A program made the position numbers and the translations under genes. 58,283 nucleotides of DNA from positions 1 to 58,283 of the forward strand of contig CAJURF010000015.1 of NCBI GenBank assembly GCA_910588825.1, in the 5' to 3' direction. The stretch is from an uncultured Lachnospiraceae bacterium. GTDB taxonomy: Bacteria; Bacillota; Clostridia; Lachnospirales; Lachnospiraceae. The notes under the pieces were generated by a model that did no database searches, was not told where the DNA came from, and worked only from the letters and a program-made list of their open reading frames with translations. Below are positions 34,291 through 43,711 of the stretch, in pieces. The first letter of the stretch is position 1. Each line of letters begins with the position of its first letter.

Positions 34291-35467
34291 AAATCTCTAC
34301 CCCCCTGTATCTGGCAATCGCCGCCACATCTTTGTCTCCTCTGCCGGATAAATTCACAACGATAATCTGATCTTTTCCCATCTCTGGCGCAATCTTCTTT
34401 GCATAAGCCACCGCATGGGCACTTTCCAGTGCCGGAATAATTCCTTCCATCCTGGACAGATACTCGAAAGCCTCCACCGCTTCTTCATCGGTTACCGGCA
34501 CATAAGACGCCCTGCCTGTCTCGGCCAGATATGCGTGTTCCGGCCCGATTCCCGGGTAATCCAGCCCGGCGGATATGGAGTACACCGGGGCAATCTGCCC
34601 GTCCTGGTCCTGGCAGAATAAGGACTTCATCCCGTGGAATACACCTACACTGCCTTTTTCCACTGCCGCCGCGTGCTGTGCCGTATCCACACCCAGACCT
34701 GCTGCCTCACAGCCGATTAATTTCACAGATGTATCCGGTATAAATTCATAAAATGCGCCCATGGCGTTGCTTCCTCCGCCCACACAGGCCAGCACCGCGT
34801 CTGGCAGACGCCCTTCCCGCTCCATGAGCTGTTCTTTGATTTCCTCTCCCACAATTTTCTGGAAATCCCGTACAATCACAGGGTAAGGATGGGGCCCCAT
34901 CACAGACCCCAGCACATAGAAGGTGTCATCCACCCGCCGGGTCCATTCCCGCATGGTCTCATTTACTGCGTCTTTCAGCGTCATGGTCCCGGTGGTCACT
35001 GCATGAACTTTTGCCCCCAGAAGCTCCATCCTAAACACATTCAATGCCTGGCGGTCAGTGTCCTCTTTCCCCATGAAAATCTCACATTCCATGTCCATCA
35101 GAGCCGCTGCAGTAGCCGTTGCCACACCGTGCTGGCCTGCCCCGGTCTCCGCGATCACCCTTGTTTTTCCCATCTTCTTTGCCAGCAGTACCTGGCCCAG
35201 CACATTGTTTATCTTATGGGACCCGGTATGATTCAAATCTTCTCTTTTAATATAAATCTTTGCTCCATTCAAATCTTTGGTCATTTTCTCAGCATAGTAA
35301 AGCAGGGACGGCCTGCCCGCATAATTCTTCAGCAGATCTTCCAGTTCCGCCTGAAACTTTGGGTCAGCTTTACATTTCTCATAAGCCTGCTCCACCTCAT
35401 GGACTGCTGTCATCAATGTTTCCGGCACATACTGCCCGCCGAAAATCCCAAATTTACCATTATTCAT
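34283..35467 (-). CDS. trpB: tryptophan synthase beta subunit
   Basis: A 394-residue PLP enzyme that joins indole and serine to tryptophan. The PLP lysine lies in REDLNHTGSHKINN, the phosphate loop in CVGGGSNAMGAF, and GRPSLLYYAEK and VVNLSGRGDKD match the family. It has the standard TrpB1 length. It starts two bases after trpF and overlaps trpA, consistent with a tightly coupled synthase pair. Confidence 0.97.
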   Translation of the reverse strand: MNNGKFGIFGGQYVPETLMTAVHEVEQAYEKCKADPKFQAELEDLLKNYAGRPSLLYYAEKMTKDLNGAKIYIKREDLNHTGSHKINNVLGQVLLAKKMGKTRVIAETGAGQHGVATATAAALMDMECEIFMGKEDTDRQALNVFRMELLGAKVHAVTTGTMTLKDAVNETMREWTRRVDDTFYVLGSVMGPHPYPVIVRDFQKIVGEEIKEQLMEREGRLPDAVLACVGGGSNAMGAFYEFIPDTSVKLIGCEAAGLGVDTAQHAAAVEKGSVGVFHGMKSLFCQDQDGQIAPVYSISAGLDYPGIGPEHAYLAETGRASYVPVTDEEAVEAFEYLSRMEGIIPALESAHAVAYAKKIAPEMGKDQIIVVNLSGRGDKDVAAIARYRGVEIYE

Positions 35468-35469
35468 CT

Positions 35470-36117
35470 CTATTCCAATCTCCTTACTCTTTCTATAAAT
35501 TCCCGGATTTTTTCCGGGTCTTTTTTTCCCTCAGTCTCCACTTTACTGCTCACGTCCACCCCAAAGGGATGGTGCGCCTGTATCTTTTCCACAATATTTC
35601 CTCTGTCCAGCCCTCCGGCCAGAAACCAGGGTTTGTATAAAGGCGGAATCAAAGCCGGGTCAAACGTGCGGCCTCCTCCTCCGTACTGCCCGGGATGATA
35701 CGTATCCAAAAGCAGATAATCGCATTCCTGTTCCTGGGCCTTTTCAATCTGCTCTTTGCTCTGCACCCGGACAGCGCGGATGATGGGTACTTTCACACGT
35801 TTGGACAGCCGCTTCAGATACCCGGCATCCTCATCTCCATGCAGCTGAATCAGGTCAATCACCTTCTGTCTGGCAAGCCTTACGATTTCATCCATGTCCC
35901 CATTGACGAACACCCCCACGGACAAGATTTCGGAATCCATAGCCCTGCGCAGCTCCTCTGCCTGTTCCGCAGATACCTGCCGTCTGCTTTTGGCAAACAC
36001 AAATCCTGCATAATCCGGGCGGCACTGATTGACGCATATCACGTCTTCCATCCGGGTCAGGCCGCAGATTTTCACCTTCGTCTGTGTTCCTGCAGTCTCC
36101 ATGCACATAGCCCTCAT
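35470..36117 (-). CDS. trpF: phosphoribosylanthranilate isomerase
   Basis: A 215-residue TIM barrel. The catalytic Cys is in KVKICGLTRMED, with DYAGFVFAKSRRQVS and the Asp-containing LLLDTYHPGQYGGGGRTFD. FLAGGLDRGN forms the phosphate site. It isomerises phosphoribosylanthranilate in the third step of the pathway. The start overlaps the trpC stop (ATGA) and has a GAGGGGG box; ATGs three and five codons later are alternatives. Confidence 0.95.
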   Translation of the reverse strand: MRAMCMETAGTQTKVKICGLTRMEDVICVNQCRPDYAGFVFAKSRRQVSAEQAEELRRAMDSEILSVGVFVNGDMDEIVRLARQKVIDLIQLHGDEDAGYLKRLSKRVKVPIIRAVRVQSKEQIEKAQEQECDYLLLDTYHPGQYGGGGRTFDPALIPPLYKPWFLAGGLDRGNIVEKIQAHHPFGVDVSSKVETEGKKDPEKIREFIERVRRLE

Positions 36118-36911
36118 GGGATAAGCCCCCTCAGCCGGTCCAGCATGACCTTTTTATCCAGGCTTCTCATCAGAGTCTCACCGATGAGCACTCCGTTTAC
36201 CCTGGCTTCTTCCAGCTGCTGGACATCCTGCCTGCAGGCAATGCCGCTTTCCGCCACAAATGCAATATTCTCAGGGGCCTTGCTTCTCAGCCGGATACTG
36301 TTTTCTATATCCACGGTAAAATCTTTCAGATTCCGGTTGTTCACACCAATAACCCGTGCTCCGGCCTCCAGTGCCTGTTCCAGCTCTTTTTCATCGTGGG
36401 CCTCCACCAGCGCCGACAGACCCAGACTGTCACAGATACCCAGATATTCCCGGATTGCAGCCTGATCCAGAATCGAAACAATCAACAGTACCGCATCCGC
36501 TCCCAGCACCTTCGCCTGGTAAATCTGATAAGGGTCTATGATAAAATCTTTTCGCAGCAGAGGGATGCTTACCTGTTTTCGTATCTCCTTTAAATACTGG
36601 GGAGAGCCCTGGAAAAATTCCGGCTCCGTCAAAACGGAAACTGCCCCCGCCCCCGCCCGTTCATATTCCCGGGCAATGTCCACATAAGGAAAGTCCTCGG
36701 CAATCACCCCCTTGGAAGGGGATGCTTTTTTCACCTCACAGATAAACTGCATCTTCCCCTCATGGAGCATACTTTCAAAGGGAAAACCGGTCCGGGATTT
36801 TATGGACAATGCCCGTTTTTTCATTTCGTCCAGTCCCTGCTGCTCTTTCTCCCGGCTCACCCTTTTTCTGGCAGCTTTTACAATCTCATCTAAAATCACT
36901 GTTCTATTCAC
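36114..36911 (-). CDS. trpC: indole-3-glycerol phosphate synthase
   Basis: A 265-residue TIM barrel. It shows FICEVKKASPSKGVI (catalytic Lys), VSVLTEPEFFQGS, LLRKDFIIDPYQIY, and IGVNNRNLKDF with the C-terminal AESGI segment. It closes the indole ring. It is a separate protein, not fused with trpF as in enterobacteria. It overlaps trpD by eight bases at its start. Confidence 0.97.
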   Translation of the reverse strand: MNRTVILDEIVKAARKRVSREKEQQGLDEMKKRALSIKSRTGFPFESMLHEGKMQFICEVKKASPSKGVIAEDFPYVDIAREYERAGAGAVSVLTEPEFFQGSPQYLKEIRKQVSIPLLRKDFIIDPYQIYQAKVLGADAVLLIVSILDQAAIREYLGICDSLGLSALVEAHDEKELEQALEAGARVIGVNNRNLKDFTVDIENSIRLRSKAPENIAFVAESGIACRQDVQQLEEARVNGVLIGETLMRSLDKKVMLDRLRGLIP

Positions 36912-37917
36912 CCCGCGTCAACTTGATAAATTCCTGCAGTTTCTGGTACGCCCTGCCGCTGTCGATAAGTTCCGCCGCCTGCCGGATACCGTCCTGTACG
37001 GATATGCCGTCTTTTCCCAAATACAAGCTCATGCCGGCATTCATCAGCACAATATCTCTTTTGGGACCGGTTTCTTTGCCTGTGAGCACATCTTTTGTGA
37101 TGGAGGCATTTTCCCCGGGGTCCCCGCCCACCAGTTCCTCCAGAGCGCAGCGGCGCAGTCCAAACTGTTCCGGTGTGATGGTATAGGAGCGGATTTCACC
37201 TTCACGGATCTCATAAACAGAGGTCTCCCCGGTGAGGGTAATCTCATCCAGACCGTCCTCTCCGCAGACCGCCACACCCCTCACCACTCCCAGATTGGAC
37301 AATACTCTGGCCAGGGGTTCGGCCAGTTTCTTATCGTATACCCCCAGAAGCTGCATGGTGGCCGCCGCCGGGTTGGACAGAGGGCCCAGAATGTTAAATA
37401 CCGTGCGCACTCCCAATTCTTTCCTCACCGGAGCCGCGTATTTCATAGAAGAATGATAGACCGGCGCAAATAAAAAGCACACATCACAGGCAGCCAGGAT
37501 TTTCTCGTTCTGCTCCGCAGTGAGGCTCAGATTGGCCCCCAGCCGCTCCAGCACATCCGCGGCGCCGCTTTTGCTGGAAACGCTCCGGTTCCCGTGTTTT
37601 GCCACCGGAACCCCTCCGGCCGCCACAACGAAAGCCGACGTGGTGGAAATGTTAAAGGTTCCCGCTTCATCTCCCCCTGTGCCCACAATATCGATCACAT
37701 CCCGTTTCGGCTCAATCTTAATCCCTTTCTCCCGCATCACCTGGGCAAATGCCGTGATTTCATCAATGGTCTCTCCCTGCTGTCTTAATGCCACAAGGAA
37801 TCCGCCCATCTGCGCCTGAGTGGCTTCCCCGTTCATCATTTCTTCCATAACCTGTTCTGCCTGTTCAAAGGTTAAGTCTTTTCCGTTAATCAACTGATAA
37901 ATGGCTTCCTGAATCAT
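36904..37917 (-). CDS. trpD: anthranilate phosphoribosyltransferase
   Basis: A 337-residue enzyme transferring phosphoribose to anthranilate. Motifs: the PRPP loop DIVGTGGDEAGTFNIST, KHGNRSVSSKSGAADVLE, and VYDKKLAEPLARVL. Length is standard. It starts 26 bases after trpG and overlaps trpC. Confidence 0.97.
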   Translation of the reverse strand: MIQEAIYQLINGKDLTFEQAEQVMEEMMNGEATQAQMGGFLVALRQQGETIDEITAFAQVMREKGIKIEPKRDVIDIVGTGGDEAGTFNISTTSAFVVAAGGVPVAKHGNRSVSSKSGAADVLERLGANLSLTAEQNEKILAACDVCFLFAPVYHSSMKYAAPVRKELGVRTVFNILGPLSNPAAATMQLLGVYDKKLAEPLARVLSNLGVVRGVAVCGEDGLDEITLTGETSVYEIREGEIRSYTITPEQFGLRRCALEELVGGDPGENASITKDVLTGKETGPKRDIVLMNAGMSLYLGKDGISVQDGIRQAAELIDSGRAYQKLQEFIKLTRGE

Positions 37918-37943
37918 TACATTACCTCCTGGTCCTCATTCCC

Positions 37944-38510
37944 TTAAAGATTTATAAAATTTTCCAGTATTTTCTTCCCCAGGGGGGTCAATATGGATTC
38001 CGGATGAAACTGCAGTCCGAAGACAGGAAATTTTCTGTGGGCCGCTGCCATGACTTCTCCATTTTCCGCCACAGCAGTGACCTGGAGACAATCCGGCATG
38101 GTTTCCCTTTTTACCGCCAGGGAATGATACCTGGCCGCCAGAATCTCACCTGGCAGTCCCTGAAAAAGAGAACAGTCGTTTTCTATCTTCACCAGACTCT
38201 GTTTTCCGTGCATCAGCTGCCTGGCAGGAGCGGTGGCTGCCCCATAGGCTTCACAGACTGCCTGATGCCCCAGACACACTCCCAGTATGGGCACTTCCCC
38301 TGTCAGCTCCCTGACTGCTTCCCGGCAGATTCCTGCCTGTGACGGATAACCGGGACCGGGAGACAGCACCACATGGCTGGGATGCATCCTGCGGATTTCC
38401 TCCACTGTCACGGCATCGTTTCTAACCACCCGTATATCCGGATTCAGGCTGCCGAACATCTGCACCAGATTGTAAGAAAAACTATCGTAATTATCAATCA
38501 AAAGAAGCAC
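37944..38510 (-). CDS. trpG: anthranilate synthase component II (glutamine amidotransferase)
   Basis: A 188-residue class I amidotransferase. The nucleophile Cys is in PILGVCLGHQAVCEAYG, the oxyanion site in VVLSPGPGYPSQAG, and the catalytic His-Glu in GLQFHPESILT. It supplies ammonia to TrpE and may double as PabA. It overlaps the trpE end by 13 bases, suggesting coupled synthesis of the two subunits. Confidence 0.96.
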   Translation of the reverse strand: MLLLIDNYDSFSYNLVQMFGSLNPDIRVVRNDAVTVEEIRRMHPSHVVLSPGPGYPSQAGICREAVRELTGEVPILGVCLGHQAVCEAYGAATAPARQLMHGKQSLVKIENDCSLFQGLPGEILAARYHSLAVKRETMPDCLQVTAVAENGEVMAAAHRKFPVFGLQFHPESILTPLGKKILENFINL

Positions 38511-39967
38511 GATTCTTCCACCTCCTGTGCCTGCTCTACTGCCTGAATCACCGCCATAGCCTTATTGGCTGATTCCTCATACTCCATTTCCGGCACGCTG
38601 TCCGCCACAATGCCGCCGCCCGCCTGTACATAAACTATCCCATCCTTTTTCACCGCCATTCGTATGGCAATGCAGGTGTCCAGATTTCCCGTAAAATCCA
38701 GATAACCCAGGGCACCGCCGTATATTCCCCGCGCCTTTCCTTCCAGTTCTTCGATAATCTGACAGGCACGGATTTTCGGCGCACCGGACAATGTACCTGC
38801 CGGAAGCACTGCTTCCACTGCATCCAGACCGTCATATTCTTTCCGGATATCCCCTTCCACCTGAGAACAGATATGCATAATTCTGGAATAGCGGTGGATC
38901 ATCTGGTATTGTGTAACGGCCACACTATTAAATTCCGATATTTTCCCCAAGTCATTTCTGCCCAGGTCCACCAGCATATTGTGCTCTGCCAGTTCCTTTT
39001 CATCCTGAAGCAGTTCCCGCTCCAACGCCAGATCTTCCTGGAGCGTTTTCCCTCTTGGCCGGGAACCTGCCACCGGAAAAGACACCAGACGTCCTTGATT
39101 CAGCCGCACCAGCGTTTCCGGTGAACTGCTCATTATCTCCTGGCCGCCAATCTTCATATAAACCATATAAGGCGACGGATTGGTAGTCCGCAGCACCCGG
39201 TAGGCGTTCAGCAGACTGCCCTGATAAGGACTCTGGAACTGCCTGGAAATCACCGCCTGGAAAATATCTCCTGCCCGGATATACTCTTTTGCCCTTTCCA
39301 CTGCCCTGCAGTATTCTTCCTTTGACATATTGCAGGTGAACTTCACATTCTCACGTGGCATTCTCTCCTGCTGAGGCATGGGCCTGCCAATCATCTCTGC
39401 CATAGCTTCTAAGTCTGCCGCCGCTTTTCCATAATTTTCCATCACTTTGTCCGTCTTCATATTGACAATCAGACAGATTTTCTGTCTCAAATGGTCATAG
39501 GCAATGACCTTGTCAAACAGCATCAGGTCAAAATCATGAAACGTCCCTTTCTTAATCGTTAAAACCGGTTCCGCATAACCGGTCATCGAATAAGCAAAAT
39601 ATCCCACAAACCCTCCTGCAAACGGGGGAAATCCTTTAATCCTGGGCGCTTTATATCTTTTGATAATCTCCCTGACGGTCTCCATTGGCCGACGGGTCTG
39701 TACAGTCTTTGACCCGCCTTTCTCTTCTATGGTGACCGTGCCGTCCTGGCAGTATACCCGCATCACCGGGTCATACCCCAGAAAAGAATAGCGCCCCCAC
39801 TTTTCTCCTCCCTCCACACTTTCCAGAAGATAATAATAGGAACTCTGCCGGGCTATTTTCTTCAGCAGTCCGATGGGTGTAATGATATCTGCATACATCT
39901 CCCGGCACACCGGCACCACGTCATAATCTTTTGCATATTCTAAAATCTGCTCACATGAAGGTTTCAT
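38498..39967 (-). CDS. trpE: anthranilate synthase component I
   Basis: A 489-residue chorismate-using enzyme. The N-terminal half has the LLESVEGGEKWGRYSF tryptophan-feedback segment. The C-terminal catalytic half has PSPYMVYMKIG, SSSPETLV, GSRPRG, LAEHNMLVDLGRNDLG, PAGTLSGAPKIRA and QAGGGIVADS. It makes anthranilate with TrpG. The ATG at 39967 has an AAAGGAG box; an upstream extension of 13 residues reads into leader DNA and is unlikely. Confidence 0.97.
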   Translation of the reverse strand: MKPSCEQILEYAKDYDVVPVCREMYADIITPIGLLKKIARQSSYYYLLESVEGGEKWGRYSFLGYDPVMRVYCQDGTVTIEEKGGSKTVQTRRPMETVREIIKRYKAPRIKGFPPFAGGFVGYFAYSMTGYAEPVLTIKKGTFHDFDLMLFDKVIAYDHLRQKICLIVNMKTDKVMENYGKAAADLEAMAEMIGRPMPQQERMPRENVKFTCNMSKEEYCRAVERAKEYIRAGDIFQAVISRQFQSPYQGSLLNAYRVLRTTNPSPYMVYMKIGGQEIMSSSPETLVRLNQGRLVSFPVAGSRPRGKTLQEDLALERELLQDEKELAEHNMLVDLGRNDLGKISEFNSVAVTQYQMIHRYSRIMHICSQVEGDIRKEYDGLDAVEAVLPAGTLSGAPKIRACQIIEELEGKARGIYGGALGYLDFTGNLDTCIAIRMAVKKDGIVYVQAGGGIVADSVPEMEYEESANKAMAVIQAVEQAQEVEESCFF

Positions 39968-40080
39968 AGATACTCCTTTCCAGAGTGATGCATGAGTGAT
40001 TTTCATACAGTTCCTTATGGAAAGAACCGCCTTGCGGTCCCCAGAGGGTTTTATCGTATAGGATATGACGTTTCCTGAAC

Positions 40081-40411
40081 AATAAAAAAACAGCCCCTAT
40101 CCCTCACACTAAAGGGACAAAAGCTGATATACTCTCACTTCTGCGGTACCACCCAATTTGGCCTGTTTCTTCTCACAGACCCACTCCGCTCTATGTACTG
40201 TCATACACACCTGCTTGATAACGGATCAGGTTTCCGTCAGCGCCTACTTCTGTGCTGTCTATACTGTCTAAAAACAGCTGGTTTCGGGCTGCCCTCACAA
40301 GTCCATTCGTCTGCGCTTCCATCGCTGCCTTTCCACCTGCCGGCAGCTCTCTGTCATATCCGCAACAGCTTACTACTCTTGCTCATCGGTTTCTATCCTG
40401 TAAATCTTATG
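40081..40411 (-). promoter_or_regulatory. tryptophan T-box leader riboswitch of the trp operon
   Basis: The minus-strand leader contains the T-box core TTGGGTGGTACCGC (about 40043+100 to 40157 region, centred on 40150) that pairs with uncharged tRNA acceptor ends. Further upstream lie Stem I features (GATGAGCAAGAGTAGTA, AGAGAG, GGTGGAAAGG) and the specifier TGG at 40303-40305 in AATGGACTTG. TGG identifies tRNA-Trp. The core is followed by a terminator hairpin and seven T residues (40081-40127). High uncharged tRNA-Trp would favour antitermination and trp expression. Confidence 0.95.
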
Positions 40412-40417
40412 GGTGTT

Positions 40418-40446
40418 AGTATACACCTTAACAGGTGCTTTGTCAA
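40418..40446 (-). promoter_or_regulatory. trp operon promoter
   Basis: TTGACA (40441-40446) and TATACT (40418-40423) with a 17-base spacer. The spacer holds a CACCT/AGGTG inverted repeat and the -10 sits inside GGTGT...AACACC, so an additional DNA-binding regulator is possible. Between this element and the next plus-strand gene I see no other gene. Confidence 0.8.
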
Positions 40447-40558
40447 ATATTTTATCTAACATAATTGAGTCTATGAGAAAAACATGATAAAGTATAGATA
40501 TGCAGCGGCTGTAAAGAGCTGAACAGTTATGAAATTCCATTGAAAGGAGCGATGCTGT

Positions 40559-42178
40559 ATGGGAGTTTATCTAAATAGTGAGACAGCCTATACATTATAT
40601 AAAAATGAAACGGAAAAGCCATATTTTGTTGATAAATCGCAAATGCTGGAAGAACTCTTCCCTCTTGTCAGGGAAGGTACCAATTATATCTGCCTCACAC
40701 GTCCGCGCAGATTTGGAAAGACTGTCATGGCAAATATGATCGCTTCCTTCTTTTCCCGCGCGCATAATTCCGCGGATATTTTTGATTCACTAAATATCAG
40801 TAAAAACAAAGAATACGAAACTTACCGAAATCAATATGCAGTAATCCACATCTCTTTCAATGATGTTGTAAGACAGTGCACAACCTATGAACAATACATT
40901 TCACGAGTGGAAAAAAGACTGCTCAGGGACCTGAAAAAAGCATATCCCCATGCAGAACTGGAGCAGGAAGACTCAGCGGTGGACGCATTGACAGACATTT
41001 ATGCTGAAGACCAGACCGCACGCTTTATTTTTGTCCTGGATGAATGGGATTTTCTTTTTCATCAGTCCTTTATCACGGAAAACGAAAAAATGTCTTATCT
41101 GGCATTTCTGAGAAGCCTCCTAAAAGACCGCCCTTATGTATTGCTGGCATATATGACAGGCATTCTTCCCATTGCAAAATACTCAAGCGGATCTGAATTA
41201 AATATGTTCCTGGAATACACCATGGCGTCTGAAGAAAAGTTTTCGGAATACTTTGGATTCACAGAAAAAGAGGTGGACCAGCTGTTTGATCGGTACCAGA
41301 CGAATACAGTAAAGGAAAGGCATATTACCCGAGATGGACTGGGGATATGGTATAACGGATATCACACAAAGTCTGACCACCGCTTATATAATCCCCGCTC
41401 TGTCATCGCCGCGCTATCCAATAATAACCTGGGCAGTTACTGGACCAGCTCGGGACCTTACGATGAAATATTTTACTATATAAAAAACAATACTGCTGCA
41501 GTCAGAGAAGACCTGGTACAGATGATATCCGGTTTTTCAGTGCCGGCAAAGATACGGGAATATGCGGCAACATCTATGAATCTCCAGACGAAAGACGAAA
41601 TTTTCTCGGCAATGGTAGTATATGGATTTTTGAGCAGTGAGAAAGGCACCGTATGCATCCCAAACAAAGAGCTTATGGAACAATTTAGTGAAATACTGCA
41701 AAAGAAAAGCTCCCTGGGATATGTGTATCGTCTGGCTAAAGAATCAAGCCGTATGTTGAAAGCTACTTTGACAGGGAATACAGATACTATGACAGAAATA
41801 CTGGAACTGGCTCATAATACGGAAACTCCATTGCTTTATTACAATAATGAGACAGAACTGACAGCCATTGTAAACCTGGTCTATCTGGCAGCAAGGGACC
41901 ACTATCGTATAGAACGCCAAGACAAGGCAGGTACGGGATATGTGGATTTTATTTTCTATCCGGAAACAGATATGGCTGCAGATTGTATTATCTTGGAGTT
42001 AAAAGCAGGGCGTTCCCCGGAAGCTGCCATTAAACAGATCAAGGAAAGGAAATATGACCTGCGCTTTCGGGGTAAACTGGGTGAAAACCCAAAATATACC
42101 GGAAGGATACTGGCTGTGGGAATCAGTTACGACAAAAAGCATAAAAAACATAAATGCAAAATAGAAATTCTTCCATGA
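40559..42178 (+). CDS. AAA-ATPase-like protein with PD-(D/E)XK nuclease-like C-terminus
   Basis: A 539-residue member of the AAA-ATPase_like/DUF1703 group, common in gut Firmicutes and Bacteroides genomes, often in many copies. The N-terminus has YFVDKSQMLEEL and a Walker-A-like RPRRFGKT around residue 50, with a Walker B-type FIFVLDEWDFLF later. The C-terminus has a PD-(D/E)XK-like core (GYVDFIFYPE ... IILELKAG). The cellular role of this family is not established; mobile-element or defence-like behaviour has been suggested. It stands alone on the plus strand next to the trp leader. Confidence 0.88.
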   Translation: MGVYLNSETAYTLYKNETEKPYFVDKSQMLEELFPLVREGTNYICLTRPRRFGKTVMANMIASFFSRAHNSADIFDSLNISKNKEYETYRNQYAVIHISFNDVVRQCTTYEQYISRVEKRLLRDLKKAYPHAELEQEDSAVDALTDIYAEDQTARFIFVLDEWDFLFHQSFITENEKMSYLAFLRSLLKDRPYVLLAYMTGILPIAKYSSGSELNMFLEYTMASEEKFSEYFGFTEKEVDQLFDRYQTNTVKERHITRDGLGIWYNGYHTKSDHRLYNPRSVIAALSNNNLGSYWTSSGPYDEIFYYIKNNTAAVREDLVQMISGFSVPAKIREYAATSMNLQTKDEIFSAMVVYGFLSSEKGTVCIPNKELMEQFSEILQKKSSLGYVYRLAKESSRMLKATLTGNTDTMTEILELAHNTETPLLYYNNETELTAIVNLVYLAARDHYRIERQDKAGTGYVDFIFYPETDMAADCIILELKAGRSPEAAIKQIKERKYDLRFRGKLGENPKYTGRILAVGISYDKKHKKHKCKIEILP

Positions 42179-42208
42179 AAATCGGGGAACCATTCCCGGC
42201 TCCCCGAT
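42177..42208 (-). terminator. hairpin terminator between convergent genes
   Basis: ATCGGGGA (42181-42188) pairs with TCCCCGAT (42201-42208); on the minus strand TTTT follows. It would end the symporter transcript, and may also stop the plus-strand ATPase gene. Confidence 0.65.
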
Positions 42209-42223
42209 ACATCATTTCTATTC

Positions 42224-43621
42224 CTATTCTTTTTCTTTCTCAATCACATCCTGGAATTCAAAACATTCTTTTGCCACGGTACCGCTTAACACCAGCAGAC
42301 AAATCAAGTTGGGAATGGCCATCAATCCATTCATGGTATCAGAGAAATCCCATACGATTGTCAGTGTCTGGGTAGCTCCCACACATGCAATCAATGAAAA
42401 TATCAGACGGTATATCTTGCTGGCTTTGGTAGAACCGGCCAGAAATTCCAGAGATTTCTCCCCATAATACTCCCAGCCCAAAATCGTGGAAAAAGCAAAC
42501 AAGGCAATGCCGATGGCTACCATCCAGCCGCCAAACACACCCAATCCGGATTGGAAAGCAGCTATAGTCAGGTCTGCTCCGATTAACATTTCTCCTGTTT
42601 CCCCGCTGACTGTCCCCAGCTGTCCGGAACTGGCAATTACCAGACCGGTCACTGTGCAGACCACTATGGTATCAAAGAACGTCCCTGTCATGTTGATATA
42701 CCCCTGTCTGGAGGGAGAATCTGTTCTGGCTGCAGCTGCGGCAATGGGTGCGGACCCCAGACCTGCTTCATTGGAAAACACACCCCGGGCCACGCCCCAG
42801 CGCAGAGCCGAGAACATAGAGGCAATGATGGAACCCCCCACTCCTCCGGCAACAGCTTTTACGCTGAATGCCATAGAGAAAATCTCTGCGATTCCAGCAG
42901 GCAGATTTTGGAAATTTATAATAATTACCACAATGCCGGCCACAAAATATAACACTGCCATAAAAGGAACAATCTTTTCACAGACTTTCCCGATACTTTT
43001 GATACCGCCCAGCAGCACCACCAGTACCAGTACCGTTATGGCAATCCCTGTGGCTGCCTGGGGAATGCCAAAGGTAGTCTTTAGTGCTGAGGCAATGGAA
43101 TTGGCCTGCGTCATATTGCCGATACCAAAGGAGGCAAACACAGCAAACAAAGCAAAGGCCACAGCCAAAATTTTTCCCAGGCTGGGAATGGGAAATGCGT
43201 TTTTCATCACATACATAGGTCCCCCGGCCATCTCGCCGGCTTCATTTACTTCCCTGTATTTTACGGACAGCAGACTTTCTGCATATTTGGTAGACAGTCC
43301 AAATAGAGCAGAAAGCCACATCCACACCAGAGCACCCGGCCCGCCGGAAACCATTGCCGTGGCAACTCCCACAATATTCCCGGTTCCTATGGTAGCGGCC
43401 AGCGCTGTCATCAGCGACTGAAACGGGGTAATATCCCCTTCATGCTCCCCGCTCTTTTCCGTCTTTCGAAATACCGCTTTCAGAGCATACCCCAGGTTTC
43501 TCCAGGGCAGAAATTTCAGACGTATGGTGAGCAGCACGCCTGTCCCCACCAGAAGGGCCAGCATATACGGCCCCCATACAAAATTGTTCACTGCATGTAA
43601 TAAATCAGCAAATTGCTTCAT
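42224..43621 (-). CDS. alanine/glycine:cation symporter (AGCS) family protein
   Basis: A 465-residue inner-membrane transporter with about ten or eleven hydrophobic helices. AGCS hallmarks include TALAATIGTGNIVGVATA, GGPGALVWMW, AGGPMYVM and GVFSNEAGLGSAPIAAA. It moves alanine or glycine with sodium. The ATG at 43621 is six bases from a GGAG box; one two codons earlier touches the box. It lies 90 bases after porB and may be co-transcribed with the oxidoreductase, perhaps feeding alanine-derived pyruvate (inference). Confidence 0.93.
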   Translation of the reverse strand: MKQFADLLHAVNNFVWGPYMLALLVGTGVLLTIRLKFLPWRNLGYALKAVFRKTEKSGEHEGDITPFQSLMTALAATIGTGNIVGVATAMVSGGPGALVWMWLSALFGLSTKYAESLLSVKYREVNEAGEMAGGPMYVMKNAFPIPSLGKILAVAFALFAVFASFGIGNMTQANSIASALKTTFGIPQAATGIAITVLVLVVLLGGIKSIGKVCEKIVPFMAVLYFVAGIVVIIINFQNLPAGIAEIFSMAFSVKAVAGGVGGSIIASMFSALRWGVARGVFSNEAGLGSAPIAAAAARTDSPSRQGYINMTGTFFDTIVVCTVTGLVIASSGQLGTVSGETGEMLIGADLTIAAFQSGLGVFGGWMVAIGIALFAFSTILGWEYYGEKSLEFLAGSTKASKIYRLIFSLIACVGATQTLTIVWDFSDTMNGLMAIPNLICLLVLSGTVAKECFEFQDVIEKEKE

Positions 43622-43711
43622 CCCCATCTCCTCTCCTCATAACTGGACGCTCCCGGAAGGTTCCTGTATAGAAATCTCCGAAAACACTCTGATTTTCCCC
43701 CAAATAGACTA

